The notes under the pieces were generated by a model. The model saw only the letters and a list, made by a program, of their open reading frames with translations, ran no database searches and was not told the DNA's origin. Positions 12,310 through 24,256 of a DNA stretch of 64,000 nt are shown in pieces. Source of the DNA: Branchiostoma floridae (lineage: Eukaryota; Chordata; Leptocardii; Amphioxiformes; Branchiostomatidae); the NCBI RefSeq assembly GCF_000003815.2, contig NC_049980.1, forward strand, positions 1,559,924-1,623,923, written 5' to 3'. The translations under genes were made by a program, and so were the position numbers. The stretch's first letter is position 1. Every line of letters starts with the position of its first letter.

Positions 12310-12615
12310 GGACATTGGTAAAGGTGAAGAAAAAGGTTGTCCAATAGCCTTTTGGACTCTTTCGAGGCCGTAGGGGCCATGGGTTGCTATCCATTGTGTT
12401 TAGGGTATGGTAATGGAAGGCTGAGCTCACCCATCTCCTTACACTGACTTTCACCTTGCCAACCAAAGCCAGGCACCCATTTTTACACCTGTGTGGAGTG
12501 AGGGAAGTCATAAAATGTGTCTTTTTCAATGACACAATCTCTACCCAGGAATCAAACTGGTGACCTCTGGTTCTTGAGTCTCTTGCCTGGCCACTTAGCT
12601 ACTTGACACCACACC
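12310..12615 (-). mobile_element. tRNA-derived SINE
   Basis: On the minus strand: a tRNA-like head with box A-like TAGCTAAGTGG and box B-like AGTTTGATTCCTGG, then TTCCCTCACTCCACACAGG, TGTAAAAATGGGTGCC, TTGGTTGGCAAGGTGAAAG and a tail containing CCCCTACGGCCTCG. The same modules in the same order recur at 13144, 18187, 23262 and 38010. RNA polymerase III would start at the head; spread depends on a partner LINE. Near full length. Confidence 0.82.
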
Positions 12616-13143
12616 AATCAGCATTACAGACAAGTGCATAAACTGACCTGTCCAAATGGTGCTGAGTCCATCTTTAACATAACATGTATTTGCAATATAG
12701 ATTATCCAAAGCATTACCAGGACATATCACCTATATATACATGTTAAGAGTTTTTACTTCGTGTAGGAATGAGCTAGATAGTTGTTGGTCCTTGCTTTGG
12801 GAAATGATATATTGCCCATGTTTCTTAATGTTGTCCTGAGGGCCCTTGTTTAAAATGATATCTTGTTCATTGTCTACATGTAGCATAAAATTACAAACAT
12901 GTCTTGTTTACTTGCTTATGAGTCTCTGAGTCAACAAATGTATTGTTGCTAGCAACAGGATGTGCATATAATCAATTGACACTGCCTGGAGAATTTACCA
13001 GTCACACAATCACACAAATATAAAATGGACAATACCTGTATGAGCGTAAACTAGAGGTAAATGAGCAGGTTTCTAAAATCATCCATGGAGCAACAAACCA
13101 AATTTCTAAACTTTTTTACAGATTTAATAACACTGCAATGTCA

Positions 13144-13318
13144 GTGAGTGACTAGGTAAGTGGACACGACATTGAGGGGTTGCAGATTTAATGGCATCCC
13201 TGGCTAGCAGTTGTGTCATTGGGAACGTCACTTTATACAGCTTTCCTCACGTCACCCAGGTGTAAAAATTGGTACCTCAGACTTAGGCTGGAGAGGTAAA
13301 ACATAACAACTATCATTG
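13144..13318 (+). mobile_element. tRNA-derived SINE, partial
   Basis: Body modules ATTGGGAACGTCACTTTATA, CTTTCCTCACGTCACCCAGG, TGTAAAAATTGGTACC and CTTAGGCTGGAGAGGTAAAA match the minus-strand copy at 12310. The tRNA head is decayed (GTAAGTGG, then GCAGATTTAATGGCATCC) and the tail is missing. Confidence 0.72.
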
Positions 13319-13452
13319 CTCTTTGGCAATGCTTAAACTCTAAAGTATAAGCAGCCACAGGACTCTAGCACCTCCTCCTAATGCCAGTCACGAGGCTAAG
13401 TGGACGCCATTCCTTAACCGCAAAACTTACATCACAAAACCTCAAAAGTTAC

Positions 13453-13494
13453 ATTTGCATCAGTTGTGAGCCGGCGTCCCGGTGCCATTTGCAT
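13453..13494 (+). promoter_or_regulatory. Two octamer sites
   Basis: Exact ATTTGCAT at 13453-13460 and 13487-13494, 34 bp apart start to start, either side of a short G+C-rich spacer (GAGCCGGCGTCCCGGTGCC). The octamer is the POU (OCT) recognition sequence. Occupancy unknown. Confidence 0.35.
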
Positions 13495-13499
13495 TCATC

Positions 13500-16400
13500 A
13501 CGGCCTAGTCTGCAGGTATTTCAGTATGAATGACACAATGTACCTCTAATGGTGGTTTTCAGATTGACCAGAGTTGCCTCCAGCTACAAGCCTGCCACTT
13601 GATCTGTAGACATGACTGGAATTTTAACACAGACAGAATCTGTAATACATTCCTCAAGCCAAGGGGGACTGTTTGGTAATAGATTTGCAATACTTATCTC
13701 TTAGCTCATAGCAATAAGACAATTGTTAGTTGTATTCTTAAGTATGGAACTTCAATGTTAGACCTCCAGGGAAATGATATTTGCTTACAAATGAGACAGC
13801 ACTTTGATAGAATATGGATGATATCATAATAAAGACATTACATTTGAAATAGTCATTCTCATCCTACTTCAAATGCAGTATTCATATTCTCATATCAAAA
13901 ACCTTGCAGGAGTTTCAGACAGCCCGGTGTCTTCATCACAAAGACTGTAAAAAATTTGACGTATAGCTTGCAGTGGCAGCAGACAACCTCCTACCCAATT
14001 ACTTCATGACCTGGGTGTACCTTTGGTTAGGAAAGAAACCACGGATCACGGCCCAGTGCTTGGACTCAACTTCGTTATCTCTCAATTACTGTGTGACTCC
14101 TGCATTTACTTCAAGGCTGGTGGAGTTTTTACATCTACAGCTTTTCACATTATGCTTGGCTTGCTCCTCCAGTGTGGCATCATCGATGGAATGTATGGTG
14201 ACAATTCAGTGGAAGGGAATCGTAACAGGCCTGTAGTATGCTGATAAACTTCATCTGTGTTAACTAGCCTAGGACATAATTTCTTCATGAGACTGTGTTT
14301 AAAGGATACATGAAATTGTAAAGCTAACGTAAGAAACTTTTGACAATGAAGAGGGAATGCAATCAATGTAACTGTATTCTTGTCATGCTATGGGATTGAT
14401 ATGTAAGATACATTAGCGTACCACAGTTATAGGTACAATCATTTTTGCTGCCAGACAGTCAAGGCAAAGACCTAGTCTGCCTGATTTGAGTTACCATGAG
14501 GTATCATTTGAGCATTACATCAAGTAAGATGAGGAAAAATCATTGGAGCAATGCATTGGTTAGTGGCTAGCTTGAACACCTACTTAATGCAAGAAAGTAC
14601 ATAGGCAGGCATGCAAGCATCACTTCTAAAGCAACTTTCTCTAGAGGATTGAAAGTTACTGTTGCACACAAGTCATCCCAAGGACCTAGTTTACAAAATT
14701 CTGAAATTTTCATGAAGTAAAGAATAACTTTACAAAATCATGATAAAAAGTCAGTAGCTTTGCACTGCTCTAGTTGAAAATTCAGTAGATGGCCACTTTT
14801 TGACCAGCATTGCCTTTGCCTAAGGCAGTCGGGGGCCCCAATTGCCTTTTAACATCGTTGGTTGGCCCCTCCACCTTCGGAGGCCATTAGCCCAGAGAAA
14901 CCTCTCTGAGATGCACCTTCAGCCACGCAAGTGGTAATTGGAAGCAACATGTCTGAGGATTCAAAGGAGTGGGCAAGATTTCTAATGGTTTCTCATGGCG
15001 CGGGTCGGGCGCCGCAGGGCTTTCCAGCCATTTGCTGATTTCGAACCTTACGCTTTTGTGGCTGAAGTGGGTGGCATCTGTAAGTGTAACACAGGACAGA
15101 TCTGCTGCATTGAGCAAATCCTATTAAAGCTCACTTAGTTTGTATAGTTTGGTCATGAATGGTGATGTTTCAAAATGGTTGCATACTATATCTTAGAGGC
15201 CAGCCTAAGATTGAAAGAATGCAACCCAAAATATTTGTTCAACCAAAAATGCCAACAGGATTGAATGCTCTTACTGGATTGAGGAGAATAAAAGGGCTCA
15301 TATGGAAATTTTAGAACTGTAATAGGTTTAAGTCTAACATGTTGCCAAGCTTAAAGAATACGGAAATCCACATTTCTCAAATGTTGCCCAATGAAAGATC
15401 TGACACTCTTACTTAAGGTGCATGTGGAAGCTACTTAAGAAGCAGCTGCTCTACATTCATTTCTCCTTCATTTGTAATCATTAGATCGTAATTAAGATAA
15501 CTTAAGACATACATGTGATCTACACTACAGGCTATTTCTAAGAATCTTACAGATGCTAAGTGTAAGAAAATCTCTTAATATCCTCTCAGGCCTCCTTGAA
15601 GGCTGAAGCTTTCCTTAGACATTTGTCATGACAAAAAGTCGGAGGTGATTTCAGCACCAATCTTTCCCCAAGGTAAATCCTTCCCAGGCAAGACGGCCAA
15701 ATTAAATGCACTTCGTCCCTGTTGTTTCAAAGGAAGTAATTATCACAAGGTCACCTTGAGACGGAAGAGAACCAAGATGGAGGAACCTATTTCTGCGGCG
15801 GCACCCCTGGGCCTTAGGCAATCTCCATTTGTGAAAGGCACATCAGCTCCAGCTCAGTGATCTATAGCCTTCTGCAAATCAAGCAGGGAAAAAGCTTTAC
15901 TTTTTAATGCTGCTCAGAGACCAGACACTGCCAGGTGTTACAAGCTGTCATCAACTCAGGGCTAGTCCAATCACAATGTTTCAGGGGGAGGGTCGGAATT
16001 TGTGCAATGTTGAAAGAGATAGAGTACCTAGAAAATAAATGGATAGATGGGGGAAGGAAATTGAGCTGGTAGAGAGGCTTTTATTGTTAGAATACATAAA
16101 GCAACTTGACAGTCTTGTAAAAGCCCGGCCATGCAGATAGGAACACAAAAGGAGAGTGTGGCAAGTTTAGTGTATGTGACCTGAAAAAAGTTTCTAGGTG
16201 GCACTTGCCTTGGAGTAAAAGGCAAGGAACCACAGTAATGTAAACCTGAGAGTGATGAAAGGATGATACTGATTCAAATCTAATCACTGCAACTCTGCAA
16301 TTATGTCACTTTCTAATGTACTGTCAGTTTTGCACAGTTGGGTACTCCACTTGCTTGCTGGCTCTCACTCACTCACTCACACACACATGTTGCTCCCTCA

Positions 16401-16979
16401 CACTCTATCTAGTTTATTGTCTGATCCATCACATGAGGATTACATATAGACATGCTTGCATGTAGAGGTAGAGGCTTGATTGCAGCACAACAGATGCCTG
16501 TAATCTGTGTGTTTTGGGTTGGTGCTAGCATCTCCATGAACCAACAAGTTAAGATCGCATGGCCGGAAACTTTGATGGACTAGCCTTGGGCTTCAGGGTA
16601 TACTATCTGCCACAAGACGCTCATCACCATGTGTTTGTTCTTTCTCTGAACTCACAGCTGTAACCTGATTAAAGTTCCCAAGCTTTCATCCTGCGAGACA
16701 TAAATCTCCAGAAGGCACCAGGGACCTCGTAACTATTACGGCAATCTTAACTGGAAAATAGCCCCATATTGGTGAGTTTTCCCCATGGTGGAATCTTGGC
16801 TGCCTCAGGTGCCTGGTGGCTAACATGTAATGAATATGATGAATAGTATATTACTGTATGGGAACATCGACTCAAAGAAGTCACATGCAAGAGGCTGGGT
16901 AGTAAAATCTGAGATGTGTTCAATCATTCTGACAAAAGTCATCAATGCACTCACTCTCTTTATAGAGTTGCTCAGGTCA
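13500..16979. other. No gene recognised
   Basis: Unique DNA with a few CpG-containing patches (14820-15020, 15640-15860). Short frames there lack splice context or domains. A CTCACTCACTCACAC microsatellite lies near 16370. Confidence 0.55.
14000..14250. other. Short overlapping open frames, not a gene
   Basis: Two frames of 70-90 codons overlap here on the plus strand and one on the minus. None shows a recognisable domain, splice context or codon pattern. Treated as chance. Confidence 0.6.
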
Positions 16980-17204
16980 CTGCAGGAATGCAGAAAACTT
17001 TCGTGGGGGTTTTATGTTTGTGGTTTTCGCGGTGGCTGATTCAGTAGTCGTTTCCAAATGGTGGTTTGAAGAGCCGCTGGCTTTTCCAGTACAGTGCTGT
17101 GAATTTTGAGGGATGGCACAGCCGCGAACTCATGACCACAGCGATCGCTCCATTTTTCTGCTTGCGTGCAATTAAATCCCCGCAAACCTAAATGCATTGA
17201 CAGT
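16980..17204. mobile_element. CTGTAAATGCA-ended MITE, copy 1
   Basis: Left end CTGCAGGAATGCAGAAAACT (eroded), right end CCCGCAAACCTAAATGCATT, then GACAGTA. Shares ATTAAATCCCCGCAAAC(C/T)T with the copy at 26644-26837. TA target, about 225 bp, non-coding. Confidence 0.75.
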
Positions 17205-17569
17205 ATAGTTTTTCAGTTGGGTTTTTAGGAAGATATTGATTTTTTTTTTAATCAGAGAACAAAATGATACCGAAATGATAATAGATACACCGGACAGTCT
17301 AAGATAGACCAAGTGTTAAGCAAATGACCACTGCTGGGATGCTGCTGATAGATGAGTTGAGACTTCATAAACAGAACGATTAGCCTCGAGCTGCTCCAAG
17401 ATTTAGAGTAATCTTGTAGATAAGATAAGCTGACATTAAAATGTCCCAATTGAGGGATTATTGATGTCTAAAATGGCTAATAGCTAATGCATCAACTTAA
17501 AGCGTTCAAGCAAATAGGGGATTACTGTTAATATCACTGTAGGAACAAGCATTATGAATTGCTGCATAG

Positions 17570-17690
17570 ACTCTCGGATTGGATGTCCCCGGTTCGAGGG
17601 TCTCCATTACCTTGAGCATATTTAAGAACATGCCACACTGAAAAGAGTAGGGGTCTTTCCTTGTATAAGTGGATAAAACCTTTACGCATA
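17570..17690 (+). mobile_element. SINE core fragment
   Basis: Box B-like CCCGGTTCGAGGGTC, then GAGCATATTTAAGAACATGC and CACACTGAAAAGAGTAGGGG, TCTTTCCTTGTATAAGTGGA. The last modules recur inverted at 34570-34620. A tRNA-type head joined to the 'acgttaaagaac' core seen more fully at 27400 and 54500. Confidence 0.6.
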
Positions 17691-18186
17691 CAGTATATAG
17701 GCTACAGTATCAAGTTGAAGACGCAAAAAGAAAGATACCTTTGCTTGTAAACAAACAAATCAAGCACCTGGTCCAGTAAGGTTGGTCATGATTGCAGTCA
17801 ACTGCATGCACTTTTTTCTGAAGACTTTGAACAGTAACTGTTCATTATGATTCTAAATGAAACAGTCTATAAATCTTTCATTGCTTGAGGGGACTGTTGT
17901 CATCAGTGAGTGATGGTTGGACTATGGGAAAGCATCTAGGGGCAGGTAGGTATCCAGAATGTGGGTTGGGCTTATCTACAAGCACATATGGATATAGTGC
18001 AGTCTAGAATTCCTAATGGGTGAATCATCTTAGTAACATTACAGAGAAGGAGTGAACACCGTGAAGACTCCTATTTAAACTGCAGGTTTCTAAATCAGTG
18101 TTGTGTTGTTTCGTAACACCTCAGGTGTGATTGAAAAGAATTTAAAGGATCATTTACTTGTTGCACAATTTGATAGTCACTCAAAG

Positions 18187-18443
18187 TAAAGATAAAGATA
18201 AAGGTAAACCTTTTTGAAGCCATAGGGGCAATGAGTTGTGTGAGCCAAACCCTTCATTACACTGCCTTTTACTGTTTCAACCGAAGTCAGGTAGTACACA
18301 TTGTTACACCTGGATGGAGTGCAGAAATCATGTAAAGTATCTTTCCCACACACAAAATTGTTAGCATGACAGGATCCGCACCCAGGACCACTGAGTTCTG
18401 GGCTAAATACCCTGCGTTACACCACATGACTCCACCATTCCTA
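18187..18443 (-). mobile_element. tRNA-derived SINE
   Basis: On the plus strand it reads tail first: AAAGGTAAACCTTTTTGAAG, CCATAGGGGCAATGAG, then AACCGAAGTCAGG, TTACACCTGGATGGAGTG, and the tRNA-like head in reverse (GGATCCGCACCCAGG). Same family as 12310. A short (aaagat)n run marks the 3' end of the SINE. Confidence 0.78.
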
Positions 18444-19513
18444 GTCACTGTCTAGGAGAGCAACACTAATTTGATGTCTAGGCTTACTTCTAAAAAAGAA
18501 TAGCTTACTGAAAGGAATGGTGTGGCATGGCAAGAGAACTTATGAGTAATGTTGGAAGAGGCCGGGAGCATTTAAGGCTTATAAGGCTTAACTACTGACT
18601 GATGAGGAATTAGTGCTGTCCATAATGACTAATGGCTCATGCACCATCTTAGCTGCACCGTTAACAGTTATTTACTTGTCACTTTGGCCACATTAGTAAT
18701 AACCTTAAGTCCTCTGGACTCTGTAACTTTATATGCTGAAACTAAAAGAACTCCAATTCACCACCAAACAATCATTTCTTGTTTTTATCATTTTTCTTGC
18801 TTGGCTTAACTAGTGGACAAATTTTCGTACATCACAAACTTTAAGCACAATTACAAAAAAATATTGGAGACTCTTTTCCATGGAAATTCTCACATTCTTC
18901 TTTAAGAAATTGTTTCTGTGCATAAGAAGAAACAACAGGCGTTTTTGGTTGAAGGTGTGTCTAAAAGCTACCCAAGTAGCAAGTGTCAATAAATAAAAGG
19001 ATAAAGAATAGGAAAAGTTTACTTGCGGTGACTTCTTTAACTGCAGGTAGTCAAGTTGTTATGGTGGGAAATTCAATGCATAAGTCTGTCTCAGAAGAAT
19101 TGCTACTCAAGGGAAATATATGGTGCTAATAGCAAGGCGTGACAGTAGAATTTATGAGTGTTCTAGCAGGCATTTAAGGACAGCAATGTGTTCTGGCTCT
19201 TATACAATGGAAAGCTGAACTTCCGACACCTGTGAAATTAGTCATTTTGAATGGCTAAATGTATCATCTAGATAAGACAATTGGAAATACACATTCATCC
19301 TAACAAACTGCAGGCCTGTGGTGTCTATTTTGACCACCTGTTGTTTTGAAACTTTTTTCATTGTTTCCAAAGACAAATCCTTAACAACTTGAATTCATTT
19401 TCTTGGTCCTTTAATTTAACAGATAGCTTTAAACTGCACAGTGCACACAATTTCAGCAATGGGATGCATCGTTTGCACCTCCCTGCCCTTTGGTTTCATC
19501 CCTGGTCCAGGTA
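18444..19513. repeat. Diverged 'GCATTTAAGGACAG' repeat (with a partner at 20385-20540)
   Basis: 19105-19230 (TTGCTACTCAAGGGAAAT ... CATTTAAGGACAGCAATGTG ... CTGGCTCT) parallels 20390-20500 (TTGCTACTCAAAGGAAAT ... CATTTAAGGACAGGAACATG ... CTCTGGCT). A weaker third match starts near 18490. Probably an old mobile element or local duplication; no ends defined. Confidence 0.4.
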
Positions 19514-20090
19514 CAGTTAAACTGTCTATAGAAGCCACTCAGGGGACTGGAGAAATGTGGCCACAATAGACAGGTGGTCACTGTAGAGAAAATGCTGATC
19601 AAATTGACCACAAGCAATAACTTACACATGATTTCAGTACTCACTAATCTTTCTCACCAAATAACATTGTCTCGATCGTCTCAGAATTCAACTGACCCTG
19701 CCAAAGTCAAATCTACTGTGAAAGATTCAGATACTGCTATGCAGAATGTTGTTAAATTTGCTGACAAAGACTCTAACGCTCTAACGTTCAAGACATGCCT
19801 ACCGTCTGCTGTCGCCAAAATGACACTGTTGGGAACTCCAAATCCTCGCAAACTACCATTTTAAACTCGCCGCAGGGTGACATATGGCCACTGTATGGCC
19901 GCAATATGCAGTGTTTCTGTATCTACGGGACCAGATCTAGAAATCATTTAGCCGTGGCTTCGTTGAGCAGGTGGCTGATCTAGACAATTTCTTAATGCTT
20001 AGGTTAATGAGAAAAATCCAAGGGACCGAAAAAAAGTGATTGCAATGACCAGGCGCTATGCAAAGGCAACCGCTAATACAGGTTTGACTG
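19514..20090. mobile_element. Mariner-type MITE, 577-bp copy
   Basis: TA-flanked; ends CAGTTAAACTG and CAGGTTTGACTG. Shares 'gaaatgtggcca...agacaggtggtcactgtagag' with the inverted copy at 36802-37312 and the 'cttaatgctta..ttaatgagaaaaatcc' segment with the copy at 7744-8591. Same transposon family, older than the 848-bp copy judged by its imperfect left end. Confidence 0.82.
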
Positions 20091-20540
20091 TAATTTTACT
20101 GTAGGATATTTGAGTAATGGCTGGGCCAGGGAAGAACCTCAGAGGGTCACATATCCAGACTGGGGGAAGCTTTATCAAGCTGCAGGGACACCAAGGATTA
20201 GTACAGTCAAAAATGGATAATTGTTATTTTAGAATCACTGCTACATCCCTGTGGGCAACACCAGGGTTTCTCTTCTGGGCCATGCTTAACATCATCTTTA
20301 AGAATCGGCAGAATCAAGAATCGTTACCTGTAGATAATAGCAATGATATATTCAAGGCAAGTTTTATGGTAGGCAAGTCTCCTAAGCATTGCTACTCAAA
20401 GGAAATGTAGATAGTGTGTAGACTGATTAAGTGGCTAGAGAACTGGGGTGCATTTAAGGACAGGAACATGTCTAGACTCTGGCTTTACAAAGCTGCCAGC
20501 AATGTCGACTTTGTCTGGCCTAAAATAGATGATAGCTTCT

Positions 20541-22269
20541 GTAATGTTGAGCATTATTACAGAGAATAGATCAGGATTACTCTACAGGCCTGATCATGTG
20601 TGCTAAGTGCTTGTAGCTACCAACTTTTGCCATCAGTTGAAATGGTTCCAGTCAGTCAAGTTTCCTGTTACATGACTTTTATATGCTCCATCATTATGTG
20701 ATCGTAACGGCTAGAAGCTGCATGAACTAAAACTGGAATACATGTATTTAATTAACTACATGATAACTATTGATTTGTGTAGTACAACAATGATGAAATA
20801 GTCTATTTGTTAGGTTTATATCCACTGTCCTAACTAAAGTTCACCTGTGTTGGTAAAAGTCATTGTACAAAGTTGAACAGTAACTATTTTGTTGCCCTGT
20901 TTTCTAGATTGTATTTTTTGAAAATAATTTTGATGGTAGTAAGGTTACAGTCTATATATTTTGTAATACATAATGTGTTATGTGATATGTTATGAATGAC
21001 ACCACCAATTACTCAGTCATTGCAATTCAAATCATTGCAAAAGTTTGAAATTCATAAATATTTAAAACATTGTACTGCTCTGTAGACTTAAGGTACTTGA
21101 TACGATGTCATTTACATGTCATGATGGAGCAGAGTTCTTCACGTGGGTAGGATTAGAATGAGATAAGCTGACAAAGTAGCAAACCCATGGAGAGTTCCTG
21201 CCAGCTGAAATGCCTGGTGATTTAGGAGTGACAGAGTGGAGTTTCCTCCAGGGAAGGTAGAGTCAACTTCAATGGCAGGATCATTATAATGACAGAGCAC
21301 CACTCAGCATTGTAAGCATAGCAGCAGGCTTTGACGGGAGGGGAGATGGCACCAATGAGTCTCTGTTGGTTCCTGCATTAAAAGCTAATGAACAATCAAG
21401 ACCCGTGCAGTTAAGTGGCGTATACAGCTGGTAACGTACCTGACATTGCCCATGAGCCCGATTAAGTATTACATGTCGTAATGTTTTTGATGTGCTTGCA
21501 GGGTTATATTTTGATTTGTTTCTCAGAATTCATCATCATCACTCTGACTGCCTGACCTTGTCTATTGACCTTCGTTTTTAATGAGGGAGGGAGGTATGTG
21601 TAAAGAGTCAGAAAAAATATGACATAATCCACACTCGTTTGTGCTCATGTTACCTTGTCTCATAATCTTTTTCCTTCTATTGTATGGATATGTAAATGTA
21701 ACTGTGGGTGTAGTCTCGTTCTGAAATGGCTTAGTGCCTTAACCATTCAATAGATATAATCTGGTACCATATGCCGTCTACTCCCCAGGGTAGGTCCAAA
21801 TCAAAAGCTATTTACCTGAAAAATTCATGAACACAAGATTCAAAATTAAAAGTACTACTTCAGTAACTTGAAAAGTTGCTTGGAGGCCTATATTACACGT
21901 TTCTAGTCATTTATTTCTTTCATTTTTCCTACACTTACCAGTATACCAAATATTATACATATCCATCCACATCTTCTCAGGTTATTGTTTTCACAAATAT
22001 ACATGCAGACACACACACAGCCACACCTGAAAACATAACATTGTCAGCAAACGCTATTGAACAATCTGAGACCATATGCTGCCCCCTCCCCCGAGTAGCC
22101 TAGAATCGGTGATGCTATTGCGGCCGGACCTGTTGCCCCTCCCCATATAGCCCACTTTGGCCCAAAGGCATGGCAGTCATCTGTGGTGGCTATTGAACTT
22201 TTCAATTGCCTCTCATCACCACAGCGTGATAAATGCAATAACCAGACAGGCAGGGTTTATTGAAGTTTT
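20541..22269. other. No gene recognised
   Basis: A+T-rich unique DNA; no splice-framed coding stretch and no repeat shared with other parts of the window. Confidence 0.55.
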
Positions 22270-22464
22270 GAGAATTCTTGTACACAACCAAAATTAAACT
22301 TACTTGCTCACGTTTCGTTGTCTATCAGACACCTTCCTCAGAGCTTCTGATTGGAGTTCTCCTTCTCGTCGCTATATGTAGCCGATGTAGCTCTGAGGAA
22401 GGTGTCTGATAGACACCAAAACGTAAGCAAGTAAGTTTAATTTTGGTTGTGTACAAGAATTCTC
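22270..22464. mobile_element. Inverted pair of Penelope-like/hammerhead-core units
   Basis: Two 76-bp arms (22270-22345 and 22389-22464) are inverse copies with 3 mismatches, around a 43-bp loop. Each arm holds CTGAGGA, a perfect or near-perfect hairpin (GGTGTC TGATA GACACC in the right arm), (G/A)AAAC, then GTAAGCAAGTAAG and TTTAATTTTGGTTGTGTAC. In the left arm (read on the minus strand) the GAAA is intact; in the right arm it is AAAA. About 20 bp past the right arm CCACCAACCTGATGAAATTA follows, as in the 38-kb copy. Inverted partial copies are common outcomes of Penelope-like insertion. Confidence 0.6.
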
Positions 22465-22499
22465 ATATATCCTATATTCCACCAACCTGATGAAATTAT

Positions 22500-23261
22500 T
22501 TTCGGAAGTGTTTAGTGAAGTTTTGAACAATGCAGATTCAGGATCTGCCTTCTTGAGTCCCCAAACAGTATCAAGTTTTTAATACATAGACTTTGTGTGA
22601 ACTTACCTTATCAAATCAAAAACAGTTGTAGATTCTCTTTAGGTAAAAGGGTAATGAATAATAGATATAGCATTAACATTGGAAAAATTAGACAACCATA
22701 TTATATTGATTATAATACTTTTGAAGCTTTGAAAAATAGGAAAGATGTCGCAAGGCATTGCCAAAGTCGGAGTGAGTGCCCAAAGGACGTTACAAGTGCA
22801 CTCAAGCTGAGGCGATTATACATGTAGAAATACAGACTGATCTGCTCAAAGCTGACCGTGAATTTTGCAGTTTTGGCAAAAACAACCAAATATTCTCTGT
22901 CCAAGGTGCTGAAATGTGAGATGTGCTATCAAGCAAATGCATTCTAGTGTTATATTCCAAGACTTCTCCCAAATTCAAAGTGATTGTCATGTTAAGTGCT
23001 GTATTCATCAGTCATGGAAAGCATCTAAGTGACGAAAACGTAGTCTGGCATATAAGAAGCTAATGGTGAATTGTTGTCATAGTAACATGTATGTTTATTG
23101 ATTTCTCTGAGTACTTCCTGTCGTGTCGTCCACACCCATCAAAATTGTGAATAAGGCTTCACAAAGGTGTGCAGAGACTGTACATAATCTGAACACAATG
23201 GACTTGTTCCTGTCTGTGACTACAGTTCGTTGTGTGATCCATCTTTTAAGAATTGTGTGTG
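22500..23261. other. No gene recognised
   Basis: A 76-codon plus frame at 22597-22827 next to the Penelope-like units (Y/N/K-rich) might be a remnant of a retroelement protein, but no motif supports this. Confidence 0.4.
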
Positions 23262-23500
23262 GCATGGTGGCGTAGTGATTAGTAACCATGCATCAGTACC
23301 AAAAGGTTGAATGAATGAAAGGATGAAGGAAGGAAGGAAGGAAAGAAAGAAGGAAGGATCAAATAAACAAATGAACAAAAAACCCATAAGTTCTGGGTTT
23401 GAATCTGTTGATGTGCCACCGATCTTGTGCCCTTGGGAAAAGCACTTTACGCGACTTTCCTCACTTCACTCAGGTTAAAATTGACAAGATTGTAATCCTT
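23262..23500 (+). mobile_element. tRNA-derived SINE split by a GGAA microsatellite
   Basis: Box A-like TGGCGTAGTGATTAG near 23269 and box B-like TCTGGGTTTGAATCTG near 23391 are about 120 bp apart instead of the usual 30-40. Between them lies a (GGAA/GAAA)n and AAATAAAC-rich stretch (about 23310-23380). The body follows: TTGTGCCCTTGGGAAAAGCA, CTTTCCTCACTTCACTCAGG. The widened box spacing should cripple its internal promoter. Confidence 0.78.
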
Positions 23501-23855
23501 TGAAACATAATCTCCAATTGTGTCCCCAAACCTGGTGAAGTTTTACATGGAAGTAACTGTTCTGATGTGTCGTGACACAGGCAGGAATTGTGGTCTGTGT
23601 TGTTACTGTCTACCTCCCTAGGGACCAGCGGAAACTATCTGGGAACAAAGCCCCAATATTTCCCTTGTGCTCTGTCAAAAAGTGGGAAAGAAGTGCCAGA
23701 GACATGTACAGTTATCAACCTGCCAACTTTCATCAGGCTGGGCTCTACATCAGCCAGATAGAGTTTTGAATGTTACTGGCTGCAGTCAGTGTGAATTTGG
23801 ATAGGCATTTTTCACACCTCAAGGTCACCAATTTGGTGGAATCCACACCAGCTGT

Positions 23856-24256
23856 GTGTACCGGCACAAAACCGTTTTTTCTTGTCGGACCAGTCCGGAA
23901 AAACCGGACCTGAAAGAATTCAGTAGACCAAATGTTGGACCGATTAGAAAATGCCTTATCATACTGGCACTACGGCGGCAAGTGTTCACGTGTTTTGAGG
24001 CTTATTGGTCCAAGAAAATAACGAGCGATGTAGAAGGGTCATTTTCATCAAGTTTCTTCAGTAAACCTTGTTAATGTGATTGCAGTTAATGTGAAAATAG
24101 AATACTCCACCAAACAAATTCCTTTGTAGCAAAATGGACCCTTGTTTTGAGTATTGCACATTGACAAACAATCAGGTTCAGGTCTGGACCTGGACCTGAT
24201 CCTCTGGACCTGGACCATACCTAGACCTGAATTTTCTGTACTGGTACCCACCCCTA
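23856..24256 (-). mobile_element. GGGGTGGGTACC-ended MITE, copy 1
   Basis: Right edge ACTGGTACCCACCCCT; the next block in is GTCCAGGTCCAGAGGATCAG on the minus strand. Left edge GTGTACCGGCACAAAACCG is the eroded partner. Shares the internal 'tactccaccaaacaaa' with the opposite-facing copy at 56996. A GGGGTGGGTACC end is reminiscent of hAT elements, but no clear 8-bp duplication is seen. Confidence 0.68.

Noticed and set aside
15645-15860. Possible small exon with a G+C-rich, basic reading frame
   Set aside because: No splice sites in register with the frame, and no domain; a CpG patch alone is not enough.
22597-22827. Possible retroelement protein remnant next to the Penelope-like pair
   Set aside because: No reverse-transcriptase or GIY-YIG motif could be read in any frame.
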